In this document: positions 51,900 through 60,411 of the stretch, piece by piece | How positions within the stretch are numbered: the first letter of the stretch is position 1 | How the letters are laid out: each line of letters starts with the position of its first letter | Notes under the pieces: generated by a model | Told to the model about the DNA's origin: nothing | The model's database searches: none | What the model saw: only the letters and a program-made list of their open reading frames with translations | Assembly (NCBI RefSeq): GCF_036067295.1 | Contig: NZ_CP107954.1 | Location: 2,356,001 to 2,420,000, forward strand | Length of the DNA stretch: 64,000 nt | Reading direction: 5' to 3' | Source of the DNA: Kribbella sp. NBC_00382 | GTDB lineage: Bacteria > Actinomycetota > Actinomycetes > Propionibacteriales > Kribbellaceae | Program-made: the position numbers and the translations under genes

Positions 51900-53293
51900 T
51901 GCTTCTGCACCGCCATGGCGATCGTTTCGTCGGAGACCGGCGCCGCAGGGGTCTGCGGCCGCCGGGCCTGGTCACTGATCCGCAGCAGCAGCGCCACGAT
52001 CGCCCAGTTGGCGACCAGCGACGTACCACCCAGGGCCATGAACGGCGTGGCCAGACCGGTCAGCGGGATCAGCCCGGTGACACCGCCGACGATCACGAAC
52101 ACCTGCAGCGCGAACGACATCGCCAGACCGGTCGCGACCAGCTTGCCGAAGATGTCCCGGCAGCCGAGCGCGGTGCGCAGGCCGCGCTCGATGATGAGCG
52201 TGTAGATCAGCAGGATCGCGATCAGCCCGGTCAGCCCGAGCTCCTCGGCGAACGAGGAGATGATCATGTCGCTGTTGCCGTAGAGGGTCCATTCGGGGTG
52301 GCCCTGGCCGAGCCCGCGGCCGAGGATGCCGCCCCAGGCCTGGCCCAGCAGGCCGCCGGCGATCTGGCCGCCGTCGATCGAGAACGGGTCCAGCCAGTCG
52401 GTGATCCGCGAGTGCACGTGCCCGAAAGCCGTGTAGGCGAAGAAGGCGCCGCCGACGAACAGCAGGCCGCCGATGATCAGCCAGCCGGCCCGTTCGGTCG
52501 CCACGTACAGCAGGAACAGGAACAGGCCGAAGAACAGCAGCGACGACCCGAGGTCGTTCTCGAACACCAGCACACCCAGGCTGACCACCCAGGCGATCCC
52601 GATCGGTCCGAGGTCGCGGGCGCGCGGCAGGTCGAGGCCGAGGAACCGGTGCCCGGCGAGCGTCAGGACGTCGCGCTTGACCACCAGATAGCCGGCGAAG
52701 AAGACGACCAGGCACAGCTTCGCGAACTCACCGGGCTGGAAGGACATCCCGGCCAGGTGGATCCAGATCCGGGCGCCGTTCAGGTTGACGCCGAGACCGG
52801 GGATCAGCGGCAGGACCAGCAGCACCAGACCGGCCAGGCCGGCCGTGTAGGTGAGGGCCTGCAGCCGCCGGTGGTCGCGGATCACCAGGACGACGACCAG
52901 GAAGAGCACCACCCCGACAGCCGTCCAGGTGATCTGTTGCGGCGCGGCGGCCGCCTTGGCGTCCAGGCCCCGGGCAAGCCGGTCCTCGGCGATACCGAGG
53001 TCGATCCGGTGGATCATGGCGACGCCGAGGCCGTTCAGGAGCACCGCGCAAGGCAGCAGCACCGGATCGGCGTACGGGGCGCGGTAGCGCAGGGCCAGGT
53101 GGGCGATCAGGGCGAGCAGGCCGATGCCGGCCGCGTAGTACCCGGTACTGGCCGGGACCTTGTCCTGCACCGTGAGGCCGATGTTGACGTATGCGGCCAC
53201 CGAGACGCCGACCGCCAGGATCAGCAGCATCAGCTCCACCCCACGCCGGGTGCGCGGGATGATCTGGATGACGGAGGTCGAAGCGATACTCAT
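51896..53293 (-). CDS. rodA: RodA/FtsW SEDS peptidoglycan polymerase
   Basis: A 465-residue SEDS glycosyltransferase with ten to twelve spans. Family landmarks are WIHLAGMSFQPGEFAKL (containing the conserved PGEF/P-E-K type residues), NDLGSSLLFFGLF with the catalytic aspartate, and LTGLATPFMALGGTSLVANW. It polymerises lipid II with PbpA. The ATG overlaps the pstP stop by four bases and the TGA overlaps pbpA. Context favours RodA over septal FtsW; a second SEDS gene should sit in the mur cluster elsewhere. Confidence 0.95.
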   Translation of the reverse strand: MSIASTSVIQIIPRTRRGVELMLLILAVGVSVAAYVNIGLTVQDKVPASTGYYAAGIGLLALIAHLALRYRAPYADPVLLPCAVLLNGLGVAMIHRIDLGIAEDRLARGLDAKAAAAPQQITWTAVGVVLFLVVVLVIRDHRRLQALTYTAGLAGLVLLVLPLIPGLGVNLNGARIWIHLAGMSFQPGEFAKLCLVVFFAGYLVVKRDVLTLAGHRFLGLDLPRARDLGPIGIAWVVSLGVLVFENDLGSSLLFFGLFLFLLYVATERAGWLIIGGLLFVGGAFFAYTAFGHVHSRITDWLDPFSIDGGQIAGGLLGQAWGGILGRGLGQGHPEWTLYGNSDMIISSFAEELGLTGLIAILLIYTLIIERGLRTALGCRDIFGKLVATGLAMSFALQVFVIVGGVTGLIPLTGLATPFMALGGTSLVANWAIVALLLRISDQARRPQTPAAPVSDETIAMAVQKQ

Positions 53294-54687
53294 CTGACGC
53301 CGTCACAGTCGTCGGGGTTGACCGTGCCGTTGCTCGGGGTGGAGCCCGGCGTGGTCGCCGGAGTCGAGACAGGCGTGGTCGCCGGCGGCTTGGGCGGCGT
53401 AGTGACCGGCGTACTGGGCTTCACGGAGGTGGTCGGCTTCGGGGTGGTGCTGGGCTTCGGGGTCGGCTTGGTGGCGCACTCGTCGGCGGTGCGCTGCAGC
53501 TCGGTGACGATCTGCTTTGCCGCGGCCAGGTTGTCGGCCTGGATCGTGCCCTCGACCTGCTCCCGGCTGTACGTCGGCAGCTTGTCGACCAGCAGCGTCT
53601 GCTTCTCGTAGACGGACGACAGGTTGAGTCCGGGGACCACCTCGTCGACGCCCTTGAAGATCACCACGTAGTCGCCGTCGGTACCGACGTAGTACTGCTT
53701 CTGGGTCCAGCTGTAGGCGAACCAGCCGCCACCGCCGATCAGCCCGAGGATGACGACCACCACGGCGAGCCGCCGCAGCCACAGGAACCGCTTGGGCGGC
53801 TGCGGCGCGTAGCGGAGCTCCTCCGGGTCGAGACCCCGGGCACCGCCACCTCCTCCGCCGCCACCCTCGCCCTGGGCGCGCATGGTCGTGGTGGCCGGAC
53901 CGGTCCCGCCCTGGGCGAGCTCGGCCGCTGCACCGACCAGCTGGGGCTGGGTGCCGCTCGAGGGCTCTGTCTCGACCACATCGGCGACGACGCAGGTGAC
54001 GTTGTCGTTGGATCCCGCCTCGAGCGCGTGGGTGATCAGGTCGACCACCACGGAATCCGGCGTGCCTTCGGCCATCGACGTGGCGATGACCTGCTCGCTC
54101 ACGTAGTCGGGCAGGCCGTCGCTGCACAGCATCAGCCGGTCGCCGGCCTGGACGTCGAGCATCTCCAGGTCCGGATCCGAGTCGGGGCGGCCGTCGAGCA
54201 CGCGGAGGATCAGGTTCCGGTGCGGGTGGGTGAAGGCCTCTTCCTTGGAGATCCGGCCCTCGTCCACCAGCGACTGGACGAACGTGTGGTCGTGACTGAG
54301 CTGGTAGAGCAGCCCGTCGCGCATCCGGTACGCGCGTGAGTCGCCCAGATGGGCGAGCCCGAGTTGCTGGCCGTCGAAGAGCAGCGCGGTGACGGTCGAG
54401 CCCATGCCCTCGCGCTCGGGGTCTTCCTCGACCAGCTCGGACAGCCGTTCGTTGGCCCGGTGGACGGCGCCCGCGAGCGCTTCCATCATGTCGGGGCCGG
54501 CGATCCCGGGCTTGTCCAGCCGGCGGATCACCTGGACGGCGGCCGAGCTGGCGACCTCACCGGCCGCGGCGCCGCCCATTCCGTCGGCGAGCAGCAGCAG
54601 GTGCGGACCGGCGTACGCCGAGTCCTCGTTGTTGCGGCGCACCCGTCCGACATCGGACAGTGCTGCGTAGTCGAGCGATAGCGTCAT
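53290..54687 (-). CDS. pstP: PP2C phosphatase PstP
   Basis: A 465-residue membrane phosphatase that reverses PknB signalling. The PP2C catalytic domain (1-235) begins SLDYAALSDVGRVRRNNED and holds LADGMGGAAAGE and SNDNVTCVVADV, which carry the metal-binding aspartates. A glycine-rich linker leads to one span (LAVVVVILGLIGGGGWFAY, about 305-325) and an extracellular domain. The C-terminal tail is rich in threonine and proline (KPTPKPSTTPKPTTS) and may cross the wall. Start ATG lies 10 bases after the fhaB stop. Confidence 0.95.
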   Translation of the reverse strand: MTLSLDYAALSDVGRVRRNNEDSAYAGPHLLLLADGMGGAAAGEVASSAAVQVIRRLDKPGIAGPDMMEALAGAVHRANERLSELVEEDPEREGMGSTVTALLFDGQQLGLAHLGDSRAYRMRDGLLYQLSHDHTFVQSLVDEGRISKEEAFTHPHRNLILRVLDGRPDSDPDLEMLDVQAGDRLMLCSDGLPDYVSEQVIATSMAEGTPDSVVVDLITHALEAGSNDNVTCVVADVVETEPSSGTQPQLVGAAAELAQGGTGPATTTMRAQGEGGGGGGGGARGLDPEELRYAPQPPKRFLWLRRLAVVVVILGLIGGGGWFAYSWTQKQYYVGTDGDYVVIFKGVDEVVPGLNLSSVYEKQTLLVDKLPTYSREQVEGTIQADNLAAAKQIVTELQRTADECATKPTPKPSTTPKPTTSVKPSTPVTTPPKPPATTPVSTPATTPGSTPSNGTVNPDDCDGVR

Positions 54688-54697
54688 GACCGGCGCC

Positions 54698-55186
54698 CTA
54701 CTTCGCGATGTTCAGCGTCGTGCGACCGATCCGGATGGAACCGCCGATCTCTGCCGGGACCGGCCGGGTGACCCGCTGGCCGTCCAGGTACGTGCCGTTG
54801 GTCGAGCCGAGGTCCTCGACCCACCATTCGCCCTCGGACAGGAACACCCGTGAGTGCCGGGTCGAGGAGTAGTCGTCGTCGAGCCGGATCTGGCAGTCCG
54901 AGCCGCGGCCGATCACGACCGGCTCGCTCACCAGGGTCGCGCCGACACCCGCCTGCGGGCCGTCGGCGATGGTGACCGAGCCGGGCAGGCCCTTGCGCTT
55001 CTTGGCCGGCTTGGCCGGTTTCGGGGTCCGGCCGTTGGGCTGCGGCGACGAGGCGGGCGCGATCGCCCGGGCGTCGACCTTGGCACCGAACAGGTCGGAG
55101 CGGATCACGGACAGCACCGCGAGGACGAACATCCACAACAGAGCCAGGAACCCCAGTTTGATCAGGGTGAGAGTCAGTTCCGACAT
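54698..55186 (-). CDS. fhaB: FHA domain protein FhaB (FipA-type)
   Basis: A 162-residue adaptor with an N-terminal membrane helix (LIKLGFLALLWMFVLAVLS), a basic linker (PAKPAKKRKGLPG) and a C-terminal FHA domain. The phosphothreonine-binding residues are visible: IGRGSDC, SSTRHSRV and DLGSTNGTYLDG. It recognises phosphothreonine on PknB partners and in mycobacteria interacts with FtsZ/FtsQ complex. It is ten bases downstream of fhaA and ten upstream of pstP, all one operon. Confidence 0.95.
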   Translation of the reverse strand: MSELTLTLIKLGFLALLWMFVLAVLSVIRSDLFGAKVDARAIAPASSPQPNGRTPKPAKPAKKRKGLPGSVTIADGPQAGVGATLVSEPVVIGRGSDCQIRLDDDYSSTRHSRVFLSEGEWWVEDLGSTNGTYLDGQRVTRPVPAEIGGSIRIGRTTLNIAK

Positions 55187-55196
55187 GGAGGTTCCG

Positions 55197-56021
55197 TCAC
55201 CACCCGCTGCTAGGCGGCTGGGCGATCGGCTCGTCCGCTAGGCGCAGCGTCATGGTGGTGTTCCCGATCCTCACGGTCGATCCGTCGGTCAGTTCGGCCT
55301 CGGCGGCCCGGCGTCCGTTGACCAGGGTGCCGTTGGTCGACCCGAGGTCGACCAGGACCACCCTGACACCTCCGGGGCCCTCCGGCATAAGCCGGATCTC
55401 CGCATGCCGCCGGGAGACGCCCGGATCGTTGATCTGGATGTCCGCGTCGGTACCCCGGCCGAGCACGACGCCCGGCGGGTTGATCGGCCGGCGCCGGCCG
55501 TTCACCTCGAGCATCACCTGCGGGTGGCCGCGGCGTACCGGCGGGGGGCCGGGGGGCGGCTGCACGGGAGCGCTCTGGAGTTGGGTCGCATTGGGGTCGG
55601 GGGCCGGCGTGTACGACGGCTGCGGCGGGGGCTGCGGCGGCCGTTGCTGGTTGCCGTGGGTGGCGCTGACGACGCGGAACTTCCCGGTCGGCAGGTCGTC
55701 TTCCTGGGTCAACTCGATCTCGATCGGTCCGGAGAAGGTGTAGCGCTGGATGTCTGCGTGGTCACGCAGTTCGTTCGCGAGCTCGTGGTTCAGCGTCCGG
55801 CCGTAGGCGTTCAGCCGCTCGAAGTCGCCCGGGCCGAGCTCGATGGTGAAGTGGTTCGGCACCAGCCGGCGGTCCCTGGACAGGATCCGCGCGGTGTTGT
55901 CGATCTCTCGCTTGAGGGCCGCGGCCAGCTCGATCGGCTCCACGTCTCCCTTGAACGCGCGCGCGAAGACACCACTCACGATGCCCTCGAGGCGTCGCTC
56001 GAAGCGCTGCAGCGGTCGCAC
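55197..56021 (-). CDS. fhaA: FHA domain protein FhaA with N-terminal DUF3662
   Basis: A 274-residue adaptor. The first 125 residues form the DUF3662 domain (FERRLEGIVSGVFARAFKG, PIELAAALKREID), a proline/glutamine-rich linker follows, and the C-terminal FHA domain has GRGTDADI, VSRRHAEI and LGSTNGTLVNG. In mycobacteria it binds MviN (MurJ) when that is phosphorylated by PknB. GTG at 56021 is preceded by GGAGGAGG. It is the first gene of the cluster; the 234-base gap to tRNA-Leu should hold the promoter and contains a 12-base palindrome ACGATCGATCGT (56140-56151). Confidence 0.94.
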   Translation of the reverse strand: MRPLQRFERRLEGIVSGVFARAFKGDVEPIELAAALKREIDNTARILSRDRRLVPNHFTIELGPGDFERLNAYGRTLNHELANELRDHADIQRYTFSGPIEIELTQEDDLPTGKFRVVSATHGNQQRPPQPPPQPSYTPAPDPNATQLQSAPVQPPPGPPPVRRGHPQVMLEVNGRRRPINPPGVVLGRGTDADIQINDPGVSRRHAEIRLMPEGPGGVRVVLVDLGSTNGTLVNGRRAAEAELTDGSTVRIGNTTMTLRLADEPIAQPPSSGW

Positions 56022-56255
56022 GCGTCCTCCTCCACGGTCGGTCGTCGGGTGGACCCAACGATCGTGCTTGCCGTACGGCACCTTCAAGAGGCTCGCCGTA
56101 CCCCGTGCTCACCGGTGCGTGGGTGAACACACTGGTACGACGATCGATCGTATCGGCAGGTTCGACCGAACCCGCAATGTCAGAGTCTGCCTGAGGCCGT
56201 GCTAGTGTTTTCTCTCGGTCGCAGATGGCAGTTTAATCAGCTCAAAGTGACCAGC

Positions 56256-56339
56256 GCGCGAGTGGCGGAATAGGCAGACGCGCACGGTTCAGGTCCGTGT
56301 GCCCGAAAGGGTGTGGGGGTTCAACTCCCCCCTCGCGCA
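56256..56339 (+). tRNA. leuT: tRNA-Leu (CAG)
   Basis: An 84-base tRNA. The acceptor stem GCGCGAG pairs with CTCGCGC, the discriminator is A and CCA is not encoded. The anticodon stem-loop CACGG-TTCAGGT-CCGTG gives anticodon CAG; the long variable arm (GTGCCCGAAAGGGTGT region) is typical of leucine tRNAs, and the T loop is GTTCAAC. A TAGTGT -10-like element lies at 56203-56208 without a clear -35. This tRNA next to fhaA is conserved in many actinobacteria. A terminator follows by a few bases. Confidence 0.96.
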
Positions 56340-56343
56340 CAGC

Positions 56344-56376
56344 AACTCCCAGTCAGATCATGACTGGGAGTTTTTG
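56344..56376 (+). terminator. Rho-independent terminator after tRNA-Leu
   Basis: AACTCCCAGTCA (56344-56355) pairs perfectly with TGACTGGGAGTT (56361-56372) across the loop GATCA. It is followed by TTTTGTTTT, an ideal intrinsic terminator. Confidence 0.95.
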
Positions 56377-56414
56377 TTTTCCCGAACCCGGGACTGCTCG
56401 TCCCCGGCTGTGAT

Positions 56415-57521
56415 CTAGCCCTCAGGATCCGCCGCTCCGCAGCTGCCCCGGACTCGAAGTTCGGGCCGGAGCAGCACCTGGTGCAGCGGCCGGGCCGGCT
56501 CGGCCAGGCGCTCCATCAAGAGCTTCACGGCCGTCGCGCCGACGGCTGACCGCGGCGGTGCCACCGCGGTCAGGGGCGGATCGGACAGTGCGGCCAGCTC
56601 ATCGTCGTACGCGACGACGGCCAGCTCACCCGGTACGTCGATCCCCGCCTGCCGCAGCCGGCTCACCAACGGCAACGCGGCGACGTCGTGGTGCACGATC
56701 AGCGCGTCGAGCAGCCCTGCGCGCACAGCGCTGATGATCGCCGCGGCCTTTTCCTCTAACTCCTGTGGACTCTCGTCACGCAGGTCTCGCGGTACCTCCG
56801 ATGACGGTGCCGGCAGGCCGAGTGCGGCCAGCGCCGCGTCGTACCCGGTACGGAGCCGGGGAGCGGTGATGGTGGTGAAGAGCAGGAGCCCGATCTGCCG
56901 ATGACCGAGCCGGGCGAGATGCTGGACCGCGTCGTACGCGCCCTGCTCGTGATCGGTGGCGACGTGCTCGACGGTCCCTGATTGCCGGCCGGCCCGGCGC
57001 TCGGCCAGCACGACCGGTACCGGGATAGACCGGAGCCAGGACTCGGTCTCGGGTGAGCTCTGCGGGTCCAGCCGGCTGGCGATCACCAGTCCGTCGACCC
57101 CGGAGTCGAGTAGCCGGGCGACCTGGGCGCGTTCTTCGGCGACGTCGTTCTGGGAGACACCGAGGACGAGTCGGGCGCCGAGCGGTTCGGCTGCGTCCCG
57201 GGCGCCGCTCACGACGGCCGGGTAGTAGTAGGACGCGTGCGGCACGACCATGCCGATGGTGCGAGTCGCAGTTGGCGCCGTCCGCGTGCGGTCCGGAGTC
57301 GTCCTGAGGTCGCCGACGCGGGTCACGCCGCCGTGCACGCGGTTGAGCAGGCCGCGCCGGGCCAGCTCGCGCACGTCGCCGCGAACGGTGACTGCCGCTA
57401 CCCCCAGGGCCTCTGCCAGCTCTTGGCCGGTCACACTTCCCCGTGCCTCGACCAGGTCGAGGATGGCGCGGTGCCGCTGGTCGGCTTGCAGCCGCGATTT
57501 CTTCGCTGGGTCGGCCGTCAT
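56415..57521 (-). CDS. Hybrid regulator: DeoR-type HTH fused to LacI-type effector domain
   Basis: A 368-residue regulator. Residues 10-75 hold a DeoR winged helix (ADQRHRAILDLVEARG, then VTGQELAEALGVAAVTVRGDV, ending RVHGGVTRVG), in which the DeoR hallmark sequence leads straight into a LacI/periplasmic-binding domain from about residue 88 (TIGMVVPHASYYYPAVVSGA, AVVAYDDELAAL). LacI proteins normally carry a LacI HTH, so the DNA-binding part is swapped. It probably senses a sugar. The divergent secreted propeller gene shares GACATCATTTGATGTC-like sites with it. ATG at 57521. Confidence 0.88.
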   Translation of the reverse strand: MTADPAKKSRLQADQRHRAILDLVEARGSVTGQELAEALGVAAVTVRGDVRELARRGLLNRVHGGVTRVGDLRTTPDRTRTAPTATRTIGMVVPHASYYYPAVVSGARDAAEPLGARLVLGVSQNDVAEERAQVARLLDSGVDGLVIASRLDPQSSPETESWLRSIPVPVVLAERRAGRQSGTVEHVATDHEQGAYDAVQHLARLGHRQIGLLLFTTITAPRLRTGYDAALAALGLPAPSSEVPRDLRDESPQELEEKAAAIISAVRAGLLDALIVHHDVAALPLVSRLRQAGIDVPGELAVVAYDDELAALSDPPLTAVAPPRSAVGATAVKLLMERLAEPARPLHQVLLRPELRVRGSCGAADPEG

Positions 57522-57530
57522 GGCCGAAAC

Positions 57531-57602
57531 GATATCATTTGGCGTCGCTTTTCCCGCCTAATGAGCCATTGACAGATATCGAGTGACATCATTTGATGTC
57601 AC
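57531..57602. promoter_or_regulatory. Operators of hybrid regulator
   Basis: GTGACATCATTTGATGTCAC (57583-57602) is a perfect 20-base palindrome touching the start of the propeller gene. GATATCATTTGGCGTC (57531-57546) is a copy with two mismatches right before the regulator start. Centres are 54 bp apart, so one site may serve each gene or the two may form a loop. Confidence 0.8.
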
Positions 57603-57604
57603 TT

Positions 57605-59590
57605 ATGACGGATCTCTCGATAAGTAGGCGCACAGTGCTTCAGGCCGGCGGAGCGATCGGCCTCACGGCGGCAGTCGGGCTTCCCGCGGCGGCGGCCACC
57701 AGGACGAAGATCACCGACCTCGGGCCGGCCCTGGTCCAGTTCGCGCTGATGAGTTCGGTACTGGTCGGCGACGTGATCTACATCGGCACCCGCAACACGC
57801 TCCCGGCCCGGGTCGTCGCGTTCCACGTACCGACCCGCAAGGTGATCGGCCAGACCGACCTCACCACCGGCTACGCCATCCAGGCGATCGCGGCCGACCC
57901 GACCGGGCGCTACCTGTACGCCGGTGTGCTGCAGAAGTCAGGCGGACCGCAGGCCAACCTGCATCGCTGGGACCTGTCGACTCCGGACCAGCCCGCCGTG
58001 CCGATCGGCCGGATCGGCGACCGTGACGTCCGGGACATCACCGTGGCGCCGGACGGTGTGGTCTTCGCGGTCGGCGGTGGCAGCCCGACGGCTCCCGCGC
58101 TCTGGCAGTACGACCCCGGCACCGGTGCGGTCAGCAATCTCGGCGTACCGGATCCGGCGTCGACGCTGGCCCGTGCCGTGGCCGCCACCTCCGACGCGGT
58201 CTTCTTCGGGGCGGGCAGCACGCTCGGCGGTGGCGGGACCACGAGTCGTGCCTCGCTGTTCGCCTACGACCGGGCGGGTGGTGGGTTCGCCAACATCACC
58301 CCACGCGAGATGCTGGCCGATCCGAGCCTGCGCGACTTCGCGGTGGTCGGCGATCGGCTGCTGGCGGGGTCGGCGGGTGGGACCGAACCGGCGAAGATCG
58401 CGATCATCGAGTTGGCCGACACCTCGAAGTACAAGCTGGCCACGCTGAGCAGCCAGGTGACCAAGATGTACGCCGCCGACGGAGACACCGTGTACTACGC
58501 GACGGACTCGCTGATCGAGTCGATCTCGCTCTCGACCGCCGCCGTCACCAAGGTGCCGTTCGACGGGCCGTCGCTCGGTGAGGTGTGGGGCGTAGAGGTC
58601 CGGGCCGGCAAGGTCGAGGTGGTGTCCGGCTACGGGTTCGTGGCGGAGATCGACCCCGCGACCCGCGGTTGCGTGGTGACGGATCTGATCGCGGCCGGTG
58701 CTCCGGCCGGTCCGCAAGCCGTGATGGGGATCGCGGCCGGCTGTGGGTTCGTGTACGTCGGCGGCAACGGCACGATCGCCCGGCACTCACTGCACGGCGG
58801 TCCGACGAAGTACGTGCAAGCACCCGGTGAGGCCAAGGATGCCGAGGTCATCGACGGAGTGCTCTACACCGGGCAGTACAACTCGCAAGGGATCTGGACC
58901 TACGACCCCAAGACCGGCCGGCCGCCGCGTCAACTGGCTGAGTTCCCCGGAACGCAGAACCGCCCGCTCGACACCTGCTGGGACGCCGACAACCGTCGGC
59001 TGCTCGTCGCGGTGCAGTCGGACACCGAGGGCGGTGGGGCGTTGTGGACCTACCTGCCTGACACCAAGAAGGCCGCCAACTTCCCCAACCCGATCGATGG
59101 CGTGCAGCTCGTCCGGGCGGTCGCTGTTCGGCGGGGCATCGCCTATCTGGGCGGTGACAACGCGCAGACCACCGGGCCGCGCGGGACTGTCGTCGCCTTC
59201 GATCCGGTGCGGGGCAAGGAGTTGTGGCGGATCGAGAGCGGGCAGGCCTACGGAGTCGGCTCGCTGACGGTCCACGGCAAGTACCTGTACGGCATGGCCC
59301 TGAAGGGTGGCTTCTTCGTCATCGACCTCGATCAGCGCAAGATCGTCCACACGGCTGACCATCGGCCGGTCTGCCCGCAGTGGTCCTCGATGGTGCTCAA
59401 CCGCGGACGGATCTACGTTGCCTCCGACACGACGCTGATGCGATTCGACCCGAAAACCTTCGCGATGACTGTGGTCGCGGCACAGCTCAACGGCGGCTGG
59501 TACAGCGGCTCACACGTCAACCACGACGAACACGGCGTCCTCTACACAATGCGCGGCACAAACCTGGTGGCGATCGACGACCGGGTCTGA
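57605..59590 (+). CDS. Tat-exported propeller (PQQ/WD40-like) protein
   Basis: A 661-residue exported protein. The start carries a twin-arginine signal (SRRTVLQAGGAIGLT) with cleavage after AAAA. The rest is repeated beta-propeller blades: VVAFHVPTRKVIG, LFAYDRAGGGF, GIWTYDPKTGR, VVAFDPVRGKELWRI. No cysteines or catalytic motif is evident; it may be a periplasmic or cell-surface binding protein or a lyase-like enzyme. ATG at 57605 lies just behind the operator; an earlier ATG (57596) is inside it. No ribosome site is seen, so the mRNA may be leaderless. Control by the divergent hybrid regulator is likely. Confidence 0.8.
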   Translation: MTDLSISRRTVLQAGGAIGLTAAVGLPAAAATRTKITDLGPALVQFALMSSVLVGDVIYIGTRNTLPARVVAFHVPTRKVIGQTDLTTGYAIQAIAADPTGRYLYAGVLQKSGGPQANLHRWDLSTPDQPAVPIGRIGDRDVRDITVAPDGVVFAVGGGSPTAPALWQYDPGTGAVSNLGVPDPASTLARAVAATSDAVFFGAGSTLGGGGTTSRASLFAYDRAGGGFANITPREMLADPSLRDFAVVGDRLLAGSAGGTEPAKIAIIELADTSKYKLATLSSQVTKMYAADGDTVYYATDSLIESISLSTAAVTKVPFDGPSLGEVWGVEVRAGKVEVVSGYGFVAEIDPATRGCVVTDLIAAGAPAGPQAVMGIAAGCGFVYVGGNGTIARHSLHGGPTKYVQAPGEAKDAEVIDGVLYTGQYNSQGIWTYDPKTGRPPRQLAEFPGTQNRPLDTCWDADNRRLLVAVQSDTEGGGALWTYLPDTKKAANFPNPIDGVQLVRAVAVRRGIAYLGGDNAQTTGPRGTVVAFDPVRGKELWRIESGQAYGVGSLTVHGKYLYGMALKGGFFVIDLDQRKIVHTADHRPVCPQWSSMVLNRGRIYVASDTTLMRFDPKTFAMTVVAAQLNGGWYSGSHVNHDEHGVLYTMRGTNLVAIDDRV

Positions 59591-59634
59591 GGGGACCTTC
59601 AGGTTGCGGGTTCAGACGGTGGACATAGCGAGGT

Positions 59635-59664
59635 CACCCCCAGCATGCTCAGTCGCTGGGGGTG
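59635..59664 (+). promoter_or_regulatory. Hairpin covering the ribosome site of the 59667 gene
   Basis: CACCCCCAGC (59635-59644) pairs perfectly with GCTGGGGGTG (59655-59664) across a ten-base loop. The right arm contains GGGGGTG, the only plausible ribosome site, two bases before the ATG. It could also terminate the upstream gene, although no T run follows. Confidence 0.6.
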
Positions 59665-59666
59665 CA

Positions 59667-60398
59667 ATGACAACGTATCGAAGGCAGGGTCATTGGCGTC
59701 GCGGCCGCAACGGTCAGTGGCACTGGGTTTCGCCTCATCTGGTGACACGCTCGTCGGGTATCTCAAATCGGAGAAATTCGTCGGTACGCCGGATCAGGAA
59801 ACCGCCTCGCAATGGTCTCCCGCAGATGCCAATCTTCGTTGCCTACAGTCAGCGATGGGCCTCGCCCAACGCTAAGTGCCCGTTGTGCGGAGCTGCCGTC
59901 TATTTCTATTGGAACGAGAATGGCGGACGGGTCTACTTCGACGAGATGGGTCCACCTTGGCCGAAGCATCCTTGTATGGACACGCGCTTGTCGGCCCAGC
60001 GACCACCCGTTCCGCACGCGTACCCGTTCGCCTATGGGCGCCGAGCGCTCATACATGCCCGGCAGGCGAAGATCGGTCAGGCTTCGACCTACCGCGACCG
60101 TTACCGCGAGTCTCCCGCACAGGCCTGGCTGGTCCTCGCCCAATGGTCGGTCGCGGAGGGCACTGTCCTGCATCTGCATCTGGCCTACCAGTACGGTCCG
60201 CCGACCGCGTGGATGACGCCTGCACGGACGGCACTGCGTGCTGGTGATTTGTTGTTCATGCGGAACGGCATGCTGTCGTACTTCGACTCCGAACGATTTG
60301 CTGTCGTGACAGCGCCAATCCGGTACCTGCATCAACTCCCACAGCGGTCGTTCCTCTGGCGCCTGCAAGCACGTTTGAAGGGTGAGTCGCCGTTGTGA
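59667..60398 (+). CDS. Hypothetical zinc-finger-like protein
   Basis: A 243-residue protein I recognise only by pattern. The start is basic and aromatic (YRRQGHWRRGRNGQWHW). Centre: NAKCPLCGAAVYFYWNENGG and FDEMGPPWPKHPCMD, a CPxCGxxVYFY...GPPWPKHPC arrangement typical of a small, scattered bacterial family with probable zinc binding. The remainder has no motif. Base composition is visibly less GC-rich than neighbours, with codons such as TTG, TAT and CAA, which suggests transfer. A hairpin sits over its ribosome site. Convergent with the GIY-YIG gene, gap 13 bases. Confidence 0.55.
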   Translation: MTTYRRQGHWRRGRNGQWHWVSPHLVTRSSGISNRRNSSVRRIRKPPRNGLPQMPIFVAYSQRWASPNAKCPLCGAAVYFYWNENGGRVYFDEMGPPWPKHPCMDTRLSAQRPPVPHAYPFAYGRRALIHARQAKIGQASTYRDRYRESPAQAWLVLAQWSVAEGTVLHLHLAYQYGPPTAWMTPARTALRAGDLLFMRNGMLSYFDSERFAVVTAPIRYLHQLPQRSFLWRLQARLKGESPL

Positions 60399-60411
60399 TC
60401 TGAATTTCCAT

